From TMP-7 sp038212445 (GTDB lineage: Bacteria > Acidobacteriota > Terriglobia > Bryobacterales > Bryobacteraceae), in NCBI GenBank assembly GCA_038212445.1, contig JBBQUM010000022.1, forward strand, positions 62,001 to 126,000: 64,000 nucleotides of DNA, in the 5' to 3' direction. How positions within the stretch are numbered: the stretch's first letter is position 1; the number at the start of each line of letters is the position of its first letter. Position numbers and translations under genes: made by a program. Under the pieces are notes generated by a model. It saw nothing but the letters and a program-made list of their open reading frames with translations, was not told where the DNA came from and made no database searches. Below are positions 45,175 to 52,650 of this stretch, in pieces.

Positions 45175-45190
45175 TGACCACTCAGGGCCA
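45175..45190. promoter_or_regulatory. Single dyad upstream of site 4
   Basis: TGACC-N6-GGCCA, one mismatch, lying 31 bases before the tandem pair at 45222-45255. It is a possible accessory half of that enhancer. Confidence 0.4.
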
Positions 45191-45221
45191 CCGCGTTCAT
45201 CCTCGCACCAATGAACCCGAT

Positions 45222-45255
45222 CGACCGCAGTTGGTCACATGACCATCCACCGTCA
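45222..45255. promoter_or_regulatory. Tandem-dyad enhancer-like site 4
   Basis: CGACC-N6-GGTCA at 45222-45237 and TGACC-N6-CGTCA at 45240-45255, with 18-bp centre spacing. It lies directly upstream of the DUF883/YtxH-like gene. I find no -24/-12 element between it and the gene, so the promoter it serves is unclear. Confidence 0.7.
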
Positions 45256-45292
45256 CATTATTGAAGACTTGAAAGAGGAGTTAGCAAAAGAA

Positions 45293-45652
45293 ATGATTGA
45301 AACAGCATCTCAACTCGGCGAAAGAATACAGGACACACTCGGTCAAGTGGGGGCACTGGGCCGAACAGCCGCCAGGAAACTGGACCATGCAGGCCGGGGC
45401 ACAGCAGACGCTCTTGCCGGCTCGGCGGCATCGATGCGCAATGCCGGTGAAGCAATCGACGACATTGCGGAGAGAGCCGCGTCCGGACTTGATTCGACGG
45501 CTGCCTACGTCCGCCGCCACGACACCGGACGCATCGGCAGTGAATTGCGGCAGATTGTTCGCAAGAATCCGGCGGCGCTGATCGCAGCGGGCACGGCAAT
45601 CGGCTTCCTCTTGGGCTTCGCTCTACGCGGCCGCGCGTCGAACCAAAGCTAA
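45293..45652 (+). CDS. DUF883/ElaB- or YtxH-like membrane-anchored protein
   Basis: A 119-residue protein: an amphipathic helical region rich in Ala, Gly and Glu (residues 1-80), then an R-K-N-P-A-A-L-I-A-A-G hinge and one C-terminal membrane helix (IGFLLGFALRGR). This is the layout of ElaB/YqjD (DUF883) and YtxH proteins, which bind the inner membrane and, in E. coli YqjD, ribosomes. I choose the ATG at 45293, behind GAGGAG; the ATG at 45239 falls inside the tandem-dyad site and has no ribosome site. If 45239 is right, 18 residues are added. Confidence 0.65.
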   Translation: MIETASQLGERIQDTLGQVGALGRTAARKLDHAGRGTADALAGSAASMRNAGEAIDDIAERAASGLDSTAAYVRRHDTGRIGSELRQIVRKNPAALIAAGTAIGFLLGFALRGRASNQS

Positions 45653-45659
45653 CCAGCGC

Positions 45660-45699
45660 GGGGAGTCCAACGGCAACCAAGGTATGCCGGCGACTCCCC
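45660..45699. terminator. Hairpin between convergent genes
   Basis: GGGGAGTC at 45660-45667 pairs exactly with GACTCCCC at 45692-45699, enclosing a 24-base loop that can pair further (GGC with GCC). It fills the gap between the convergent DUF883-like and diadenylate-cyclase genes. No clear T-tract. Confidence 0.5.
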
Positions 45700-45700
45700 T

Positions 45701-46867
45701 TCACCGCGGCGGTAACGCGACGGCTCTATGCGTCAACCGTAGAGAGATGATCTGAGGCGACAAGCGTTCGGCGGCGACGCCGGGCGGAAGCTTCAAATCA
45801 GCTGAAGTGAGGCGGACGGTATGCCAGCCCTCGCCCAGCCCGCTCAAGTCAACCAACGCGGTCATTCGCGACATCAATGGATTCATCACCCACGAGTTCC
45901 CTCGCAGTTGGACGCTGACGAGATTCAGCGGGAGATTTGAAATATACAGGCCAGGTGGGACGTTCTCAAATTCCACCGGTGCGGCAACATTCTTCACAGT
46001 CGTCCCTCCACCGAGGAACGAGACTCCCCAAATCAAACCCGCCAACGCGACGGCCGAGAATCGATACTTCGGATTTGCGAACAGGATCCGACGTGCCCTG
46101 GCCGCCAAGGACGCCGGTCGCTCGGGATGAAGGTTGTAGAGAGCTAACCGCAACGCCGCCTCGTCTGGCATAGGATGAACATCCCGTCGATCAATCACCA
46201 GCACCTTGCCCCGCTCTTCCGACGCCACCAACACCAGCGCGTCGGAGTTTTCGCCCAGGCCAAGAGCCGCGCGGTGACGTGTCCCGAACTCGGTGGGAAC
46301 GTCGTCCCGTCCGCTCAGTGGCAGAACCACGCGGGCATAGGCGATGCGTTCGCCCTCAATAATCACCGCGCCATCGTGGATAGGAGAGTCTTTGCGAAAG
46401 ATCGCCTCCAACAATGCCTTCGAAACCTCCGCGTCTATCTTGATGCCGTTGGAAACCAGATTTCCGATCGAATCCTTTCGCGTTAGTACCACCAGCGCGC
46501 CGATGTTGGCGTGCGCCATGGCGAACATGGCGGCGACAATCGCATCGTAAGTGAGACTGGATGCAGCAGGTGTGTGAAACCTCAGATGAATGATGCTGTC
46601 CAATCGCAGCAGCGAATGCTGCAATTCAGCCTGGAAGAGAAGCACGAGCAGTCCGATTACCGCCAGGCTGGCGCCCTCCAACACCCAACTCGTGATGGTC
46701 AGGTCGAACTGCCCAGCTAACAGCGCAGCGGCATGAAATCCGGCGATCATCAGCGCGAAATGAAGTGCCCGCGTCTGCTTGGCCCAGAGTAATACAAGGT
46801 AGAGAGCTACGCTCAGGACAATGAAGTCGACTATATTCTGCCAGCGGAGCCAATCTACTAACAACAT
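45701..46867 (-). CDS. Diadenylate cyclase (CdaA-type) fused to a YbbR domain
   Basis: Membrane c-di-AMP synthase of unusual build (388 residues). Three N-terminal membrane helices (residues 10-80) and FQAELQHSLLRLD match CdaA. The DAC catalytic motifs are D165-G-A in SPIHDGAVII and R197-H-R-A-A-L-G. After the cyclase a further membrane helix (near 270-287) leads to a C-terminal region (300-380: VPPGLYISNLPLNLVSVQLRG) that matches one YbbR repeat. In most bacteria CdaA and the YbbR protein CdaR are separate neighbouring genes. c-di-AMP controls potassium and osmotic balance. The gene follows dnaK by 68 bases and may be co-transcribed. Confidence 0.82.
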   Translation of the reverse strand: MLLVDWLRWQNIVDFIVLSVALYLVLLWAKQTRALHFALMIAGFHAAALLAGQFDLTITSWVLEGASLAVIGLLVLLFQAELQHSLLRLDSIIHLRFHTPAASSLTYDAIVAAMFAMAHANIGALVVLTRKDSIGNLVSNGIKIDAEVSKALLEAIFRKDSPIHDGAVIIEGERIAYARVVLPLSGRDDVPTEFGTRHRAALGLGENSDALVLVASEERGKVLVIDRRDVHPMPDEAALRLALYNLHPERPASLAARARRILFANPKYRFSAVALAGLIWGVSFLGGGTTVKNVAAPVEFENVPPGLYISNLPLNLVSVQLRGNSWVMNPLMSRMTALVDLSGLGEGWHTVRLTSADLKLPPGVAAERLSPQIISLRLTHRAVALPPR

Positions 46868-46935
46868 AGTTCACCTAGCTCCTGGCACGATAGACTCTCA
46901 ACCACGGTGGGCCCGAACTGACGGCGGACTTCCTC

Positions 46936-48843
46936 CTATTTCGCGCTGTCGACAAACTCAGCATCTACAACGCCGTCATTGCCTGCGTCCTTCTTGCCGT
47001 GACCCCCGCCTGCCTGGGGCGGCGCCTGACCGCCGGATTGAGGGGCAGAGGCCTTGTACATCGCCTCTGCGAGTTTGTGGCTGGCAGTGGTGAGCCGGTT
47101 GGTGGCGGCGCTGATCCGGGCGGGATCATTATCGGCGATAGCCTTTTGGGTCTCTTCGAGTGCTGCTTCGATTTCTTTTGCTTCAACGTCACCGATTTTT
47201 CCGCGATGTTCCTTCAGTGTCTTCTCAACGTTGTAGACCATGGCGTCGGCCTTGTTCTTAACTTCGATGTTGTCGCGCTGCTTGCGATCGTCGGCGGCAT
47301 GCGATTCGGCGTCCTGGGCCATCTTTGTCACTTCGTCTTTAGAGAGACCCGATGACGAAGTGATGGTGATCTTCTGTTCGTTGTTGGTTGCGGTATCCTT
47401 CGCAGTCACGTTGAGAATGCCATTGGCATCGATATCGAATGTAACCTCGATCTTCGGTACACCGCGCGGCGCCAGAGGGATATTGGCCAGTTGGAACACG
47501 CCCAGCAACCGGTTGTCGTGCGCCATGGCCCGCTCGCCCTGGTGCACTTTGATCTCCACCGACGTCTGGCTATCGGATGCAGTGGAGAATGACTCGCTCT
47601 TGCTGGTGGGGATTGTGGTGTTGCGTTCGATTAGCTTGGTGAACACGCCGCCCATGGTTTCGATCCCAAGCGATAGCGGAGTGACATCAAGCAGCAGTAT
47701 GCCTTTGACTTCTCCACCTAGAACGCCACCCTGGACGGCGGCGCCGATTGCCACCACTTCATCCGGGTTCACGCCCTGATGCGGTTCTTTGCCGAACAAC
47801 TCGCGCACCAATTTCTGGATACGAGGCATGCGCGTCTGGCCGCCGACCAGAACGACTTCGTCAAGTTCCTGTGGCGTCACGCCTGCATCCGCGAGAGCCT
47901 GCTTGCATGGACCCACCGACCTCTGGATGATGTCTTCCACCATTTGCTCGAAGCGGCCCCGGGTTAGTTTCATCATCAGGTGCTTCGGACCGGTGGCGTC
48001 GGCGGTGACGAAGGGGAGGTTGATTTCGACTTCGAGCAGGCTGGACAGTTCCATTTTCGCCTTCTCAGCGGCCTCTTTCAGTCGTTGGAGGGCCATCTGG
48101 TCCTTCGACAGATCGATGCCGCTTTCCTTTTTGAACTCGGTAACAATCCAGTCGATCACCCGCTGGTCGATATTGTCGCCCCCGAGATGGGTGTCACCGT
48201 TTGTAGATTTCACCTCCACCAAACCCTCGCCCACTGAGAGGATTGAGATATCGAAGGTGCCCCCGCCGAAGTCGTAAACGGCGATGGTCTGGTCCTTGTT
48301 CTTGTCGAGGCCATAGGCCAGAGCGGCGGCAGTAGGCTCATTGATGATTCGCATCACCTCGAGACCGGCGATCTTGCCCGCGTCCTTGGTAGCCTGCCGC
48401 TGCGCGTCGTTGAAGTATGCAGGTACGGTGATGACAGCCTGGGTGACCTTGCCACCGAGGTAGGCTTCGGCTGCTTCCTTCAATTTGGTGAGGATCATGG
48501 CCGAGATTTCGGCCGGAGAGTTCTTTTTGCCGCTGATGTCCACGCGGACGTCGTCGTTGTCGCCGCGAACGACCTTGTAGGGCACCATTTTCATCTCTTC
48601 GCTAACTTCGTCATACCGCCGGCCCATGAACCTTTTGATCGAGAAAATCGTGTTGACTGGGTTCGTGATGGCCTGGCGTTTCGCGATCTGGCCGACCAGG
48701 CGCTCGCCGGCTTTCGTGAAAGCCACGACGGACGGCGTAGTGCGGGCACCCTCCTGGTTTGCGATGACGGTGGGCTGGCCGGCCTCCATGACGGCGACTG
48801 CGGAGTTGGTGGTGCCCAAGTCGATACCGATGATCTTTCCCAT
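46936..48843 (-). CDS. dnaK: Chaperone DnaK (Hsp70)
   Basis: A full-length 635-residue Hsp70. The ATPase domain starts GIDLGTTNSAVAV and holds NEPTAAALAYG and VLVGGQTRMP. The substrate domain has LLLDVTPLSLGIETMGG. The C-terminal lid ends in a Gly/Gln-rich tail and DAEFVDSAK. No grpE, dnaJ or hrcA lies beside it, so this is probably an extra, stress-island dnaK and not the housekeeping copy. The upstream region lacks a CIRCE element. Instead it has a -24/-12-like element (48930-48945) and a tandem-dyad site (49011-49044), pointing to sigma-54 control. Confidence 0.93.
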   Translation of the reverse strand: MGKIIGIDLGTTNSAVAVMEAGQPTVIANQEGARTTPSVVAFTKAGERLVGQIAKRQAITNPVNTIFSIKRFMGRRYDEVSEEMKMVPYKVVRGDNDDVRVDISGKKNSPAEISAMILTKLKEAAEAYLGGKVTQAVITVPAYFNDAQRQATKDAGKIAGLEVMRIINEPTAAALAYGLDKNKDQTIAVYDFGGGTFDISILSVGEGLVEVKSTNGDTHLGGDNIDQRVIDWIVTEFKKESGIDLSKDQMALQRLKEAAEKAKMELSSLLEVEINLPFVTADATGPKHLMMKLTRGRFEQMVEDIIQRSVGPCKQALADAGVTPQELDEVVLVGGQTRMPRIQKLVRELFGKEPHQGVNPDEVVAIGAAVQGGVLGGEVKGILLLDVTPLSLGIETMGGVFTKLIERNTTIPTSKSESFSTASDSQTSVEIKVHQGERAMAHDNRLLGVFQLANIPLAPRGVPKIEVTFDIDANGILNVTAKDTATNNEQKITITSSSGLSKDEVTKMAQDAESHAADDRKQRDNIEVKNKADAMVYNVEKTLKEHRGKIGDVEAKEIEAALEETQKAIADNDPARISAATNRLTTASHKLAEAMYKASAPQSGGQAPPQAGGGHGKKDAGNDGVVDAEFVDSAK

Positions 48844-48929
48844 GTTTCAAGCCTTCTTATCTGTAATTAACTTTCGATTCCAACCGCGCACCTTCGTGGT
48901 CTGGCGGCAATTCGCTGCAAGATCGTTCA

Positions 48930-48945
48930 AGCACGATGGGAGCCA
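48930..48945 (-). promoter_or_regulatory. Candidate sigma-54 promoter of dnaK
   Basis: On the minus strand TGG-CTCCCATCG-TGCT, the closest match to the -24/-12 consensus in the set (TGGC at -24 and TGCT at -12). The predicted start near 48919 gives a 76-base leader to the dnaK ATG. The dyad site lies 65 bases upstream. Confidence 0.6.
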
Positions 48946-49010
48946 ACTTCAGGACCGCTCCGCAGTTGACGTTCGAACTCCTTGTAGAGCGTCCGCAGGC
49001 ATGGGCGGGG

Positions 49011-49044
49011 CGACCATATGAGGTCGGATGACCGCATCCCGTCA
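49011..49044. promoter_or_regulatory. Tandem-dyad enhancer-like site 5 (dnaK)
   Basis: CGACC-N6-GGTCG at 49011-49026 and TGACC-N6-CGTCA at 49029-49044, same 18-bp centre spacing as the other sites. It lies between the end of the DUF2180-like gene and the dnaK promoter. Confidence 0.75.
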
Positions 49045-49046
49045 CA

Positions 49047-49262
49047 CTATTGACGATCCTGGCGTAACGCCTCACGGCAGACACTGCACAAGAAGATGCG
49101 TGCCAGTAACGGGAGGACGACTGTCTTGCCAACGGCGTACTGAGCTGTCATCGGATCTTTGAGTAGAGTGGCGTGTTCAGGGCACAGAGCGGCGGAACAG
49201 TGGTGGCATATCGCTACCGCCTCCTGGCGGGTAGCTGCCTTGTGGCATTCGTAACAAATCAT
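49047..49262 (-). CDS. Small zinc-binding DUF2180-like protein
   Basis: A 71-residue protein starting MICYECHKAATRQEAVAICHHC and continuing ALCPEHATLL. The C-x2-C and C-x2-C...C-x2-H spacing matches DUF2180/B-box-like zinc-binding proteins. A further C-S-V-C pair sits near the end. I place the start at ATG 49262, 5 bases after AGGAGA; longer open frames upstream are not protein-like. A possible -24/-12 element lies at 49325-49340. Its transcript would run into dnaK. Confidence 0.7.
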   Translation of the reverse strand: MICYECHKAATRQEAVAICHHCSAALCPEHATLLKDPMTAQYAVGKTVVLPLLARIFLCSVCREALRQDRQ

Positions 49263-49324
49263 CAGATTCTCCTGGTGACAACGGACACACTTGAATTCTG
49301 GTACATCGGTCTTGCCCTCCGAAG

Positions 49325-49340
49325 AGCAACCGGAGCACCG
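49325..49340 (-). promoter_or_regulatory. Weak sigma-54-like element upstream of the DUF2180-like gene
   Basis: On the minus strand CGG-TGCTCCGGT-TGCT: the -12 box TTGCT is perfect, the -24 box has C in place of T. The predicted start near 49314 gives a 52-base leader. Confidence 0.35.
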
Positions 49341-49506
49341 TCGGGTTGGGAGGCATCGGATGCGTAACGTCCGCGTCACCGGGGACATGGTCTTCGAGAC
49401 GACGCTTCTGGTACGCGCCAAGGCGGGGAGTGGCTTACGAATTGCTGATTCTTCTTTCGCAGCGCCACGAATCTCGAACAGTCGAGAATCGCGACAAGGA
49501 GGCGTT

Positions 49507-49842
49507 ATGGGGAAAAGGATCGTGTGGGTTGCGGGGCTATTGCTTCTTCTCGGGATTCCGGGCGTACCGCAATCGGGTATGCGTTCAGTAAGCGGGGTGG
49601 TAGCCGACCAGCGAGGTAACACCTTGCCAAAGGCCGTCGTGCAGATTGAAAATGAACTTAACCAGACAATACGGTCCTACATCACCAGTGCCGATGGCAG
49701 GTACCACTTCAGCCAAGTGAGCGCCGATGTGGACTTCACGCTTCGAGCCCACTACAGGATTTACTGGTCCAAAACCAAGCGTCTGAGCGAATTCAATTCC
49801 TCTGTTAACCCGGAGATCAATTTAGAGATACCGATCGAGTAG
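49507..49842 (+). CDS. Exported carboxypeptidase-regulatory-like (CarboxypepD_reg) domain protein
   Basis: A 111-residue secreted protein. The signal peptide (residues 1-21) ends near VPQS. The rest is one CarboxypepD_reg/CNA-B-type beta-sandwich: SVSGVVADQRGNTLPKAVVQ, then TSADGRYHFSQV. Such domains are common, in large numbers, in Acidobacteria, fused to TonB receptors or alone as here. AAGGAGG precedes the ATG at 49507. The function is unknown. Confidence 0.75.
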   Translation: MGKRIVWVAGLLLLLGIPGVPQSGMRSVSGVVADQRGNTLPKAVVQIENELNQTIRSYITSADGRYHFSQVSADVDFTLRAHYRIYWSKTKRLSEFNSSVNPEINLEIPIE

Positions 49843-50380
49843 GCGCGGAGGTCTATCGTGATCGAGCCATTTAGCGATTTGCGGCCAGTCTATTCTGTCA
49901 ATCATCATGCGATTCGCATTGCAGCCTACGATGCTGAGCGGCGTCGTTCGTTTTCCAAGATTCCGGTCAGGTGCAGGTGATCATTAGAAGCGCTTCACAC
50001 CAGATTGTAAATTGGACCCGGGATTGCCCCTGTGGCTGAGTTGGAAGGCACAGACTGACAGACCAAAGTAGCAAGGCTCCAAATGACAGCGGATGACACA
50101 GAGGAGAGCGGGGCGGAACCGGCATCTCGTAGTTCCTGGTGCAAGGGGAACGGTCCACAAATCCTGGCGTCGCGGATCTCAGAATCGTGTCGGGATTTTA
50201 ACGGCGAGAGGCAGGATGATCGGATCTCTGCGGCACGCTTCCCTCTGGCAGCACAACTGAGGACGGATTTCCCAGCGCGAGTTTGGAAGAGGCACAAGCG
50301 GGTGTCGAAAAGCCAGCCCGATTCGATCTGGACCTGGCTCTGCGGCCCGGGTGGAACCGCCACCCGCCGGCGAGCGTTCG
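49843..50380. other. Intergenic stretch without recognised genes
   Basis: About 540 bases between the carboxypeptidase-like gene and the end of the hybrid kinase gene. I see no gene, tRNA or clear hairpin. The last 25 bases continue the similarity to the pseudogene copy at 28705. Confidence 0.5.
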
Positions 50381-52471
50381 TCAGGTCGATGGCAGGGTCA
50401 TTCCTGTGGCGTCGGTAATCGCGCGCTGCAGGGAGGACAAATCCACTGGCTTGCTGACGTACCCGTCCATCCCAGCTTGGAGGCACCGTTCGCGATCGCC
50501 TGACATCGCGTGCGCCGTCATGGCGACAATTGGCATGTGCGGGCCGCCGGACGCCTCGCCCGCGCGAATCCGGGCGGTGGCCTCGAATCCGTCCATTTCC
50601 GGCATCTGGACATCCATCAGGACGACGTCGAACGATTCCCCTTCCATGGCAGCCAGGGCCTCACGCCCGTTGGATACAACCGTGACGGTGTGCCCGTTCT
50701 TCTCCAACAGACGCAGGGCCACCTGCTGATTCACTTTATTGTCTTCTGCCAGCAATATACGCCGGCCAACGGGGGGCGGCTCAACGGATTGATCTTCAAT
50801 TTGCTCGGGCTTGTCACGAGCGGGCGCCGCCTGAAAGGGGAAGGAGAATTCAAACAGAGCGCCTTCACCAAGTTTGCTGAACACCCGGATTGAGCCTCCC
50901 ATCAAGTGGACCAATTTCGCCGAAATCGATAAACCCAGTCCCGTACCACCATACCTGCGGCTAATCGAACCGTCCGCTTGAGTGAAGGCTCCGAAAACCT
51001 GCCGCTGCTGAGCCTCGGGAATGCCGATGCCGGTGTCGCGAACTGCAAATCTGATCAGCCTGCGACTTGGATCATAGTCCAGGGAGGCCTGGACCTCGCC
51101 GCTCTCAGTGAATTTGATAGCGTTTCCAATCAGGTTGACAAGCACCTGCCTCAGGCGGAGTGGATCGCCCAGGATGAGATGTGGAACCGCTTCGCTGAAT
51201 ACTGTCCGCAGGTGAAGGCCCTTGGATGATGCGCTCATCTCGAAGCTGTGAACGGTGTCGGTGACCAGTGTTCTCGGGTCCATGGCGACCGGCTCCACAA
51301 TTAGTTTGCCAGCCTCGATTCGTGACAGATCGAGAATGTCGTTCAGGAGCGCGAGTAGCGAATTGGCGGAGCTTTGCGCGAGATTCAGGTACTCCCGCTG
51401 CTCCGGGTCGTGAGCAAGAGCGAGCGCAAGTTGCGTCATCCCCATGATGCCGTTCATCGGAGTGCGTATCTCATGGCTCATGTTGGCAACGAACATCGAT
51501 TTCGCGGAATCGGCGGCTACGGCAATTCGTTTTGCCCGCCGCACGCGGGCCAGCAGGAGCAGCAGGAGAATCGAAAACAGGCCCAGAACTCCGGCCAGGA
51601 GCAGAGAGCGACGGTTAGCGAGGCTGGTCTCATTTTCGCGAAAGATGGTCTCCGCCTCACCTCCGTAAAAGTAGCTCCAGCGCTGCAGGATTCGGTTCAT
51701 CGAACCGTCGGCGATCATCTGGTCAATCTCGTGCCGAATGCCGTCGGCGGCAGCCTCGCTGCCCCTGGTGGAGACAATCGCCAATTTCTTCGCTGGAAGC
51801 TCAAGACCCGATGTGAACAAGGATTGCCGTTCACATCCTGGCGGCCGGACAAGCGACAGGTAGTGAATCGCCCGCGCCTCCATCACCGCCGCATCCGCGC
51901 CGCCGGTGCAAATGGCGGTTAGCGCATCTTCCCGCGACTTGTAGCCTGTTATTTCCGCCTTCGGGAAGGCACGCCTGGCTATTTGAAGCACCATGGGATA
52001 GCGCACCACCGCGATCCGCTTTGCGGCCCCGACATTTTCGGGTGACAAAAACCTGTCGTCAGAAGCGATCTCGACAAATGAATTGCTGAGGTAGGGCTGA
52101 GTGAAATGAAAATCCGGCCAGAGGTCCGGTTGGATCGACAATAGCGGCCATATGTCCGCCTTCCTCGCTCTGAGGGCGGCCTGGGGACCCTCCCGAAGAA
52201 CACGCCATTCCAAACGGACTCCCGCCCGGGAGGCTGCTTCCTGAATGACCTCACCTACCATGCCGCCTGGTTTGCCGCGCTCATCCAGATAGTGGTAGGG
52301 ACGGGTGTTATCGGTACCGATGACGTAGACGCGATTTTTGAAATCGGGTTGCCGGCAGCCGCTCCCGAGACACAACGATGCCACCAGCACACATACACCA
52401 ACCGCGATTGGTCCACTGGACGCAATCTGGTAGCACAGACGACCGGTCGCACCTGCCCGCAATAACGGCAC
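50381..52471 (-). CDS. Hybrid sensor histidine kinase with solute-binding sensor and receiver
   Basis: A 696-residue membrane kinase. The N-terminus is a lipoprotein-like or membrane signal (to C39). Residues 47-270 are a periplasmic solute-binding domain of the SBP_bac_3 type (IGTDNTRPYHYLDERGKPGG). One membrane helix follows (290-308). The HisKA domain has H333 in MSHEIRTPMNGI, and the HATPase domain has N, G1 and G2 boxes (GNAIKF, DTGIGI and GTGLGLSI). The C-terminal receiver has D620 and K674. The phosphate would pass to its own receiver, and no DNA-binding output is fused. It probably senses an amino acid or similar ligand. A truncated duplicate lies at 28705-29370. Confidence 0.9.
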   Translation of the reverse strand: MPLLRAGATGRLCYQIASSGPIAVGVCVLVASLCLGSGCRQPDFKNRVYVIGTDNTRPYHYLDERGKPGGMVGEVIQEAASRAGVRLEWRVLREGPQAALRARKADIWPLLSIQPDLWPDFHFTQPYLSNSFVEIASDDRFLSPENVGAAKRIAVVRYPMVLQIARRAFPKAEITGYKSREDALTAICTGGADAAVMEARAIHYLSLVRPPGCERQSLFTSGLELPAKKLAIVSTRGSEAAADGIRHEIDQMIADGSMNRILQRWSYFYGGEAETIFRENETSLANRRSLLLAGVLGLFSILLLLLLARVRRAKRIAVAADSAKSMFVANMSHEIRTPMNGIMGMTQLALALAHDPEQREYLNLAQSSANSLLALLNDILDLSRIEAGKLIVEPVAMDPRTLVTDTVHSFEMSASSKGLHLRTVFSEAVPHLILGDPLRLRQVLVNLIGNAIKFTESGEVQASLDYDPSRRLIRFAVRDTGIGIPEAQQRQVFGAFTQADGSISRRYGGTGLGLSISAKLVHLMGGSIRVFSKLGEGALFEFSFPFQAAPARDKPEQIEDQSVEPPPVGRRILLAEDNKVNQQVALRLLEKNGHTVTVVSNGREALAAMEGESFDVVLMDVQMPEMDGFEATARIRAGEASGGPHMPIVAMTAHAMSGDRERCLQAGMDGYVSKPVDLSSLQRAITDATGMTLPST

Positions 52472-52650
52472 TCTATATTAAATATCGTAACAATATCCGA
52501 ATATCTTTAATAATTTCGACTAGGCACGCCTGGGACGAGCGGTCTTCGCAGGATCGGCTCGCGGTCAGTGGGCCCCCCTCGTTAATGCAAGAGCCGGCCG
52601 GCTAAACGGCAGCCCACGCCTAACAGCCCGTAGTCGCCGGGAAGGCTTCC

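Noticed and set aside
48844..49046. CIRCE or sigma-32 promoter for dnaK
   Set aside because: I looked for TTAGCACTC-N9-GAGTGCTAA and for CTTGAA / CCCCAT boxes and found no acceptable match.
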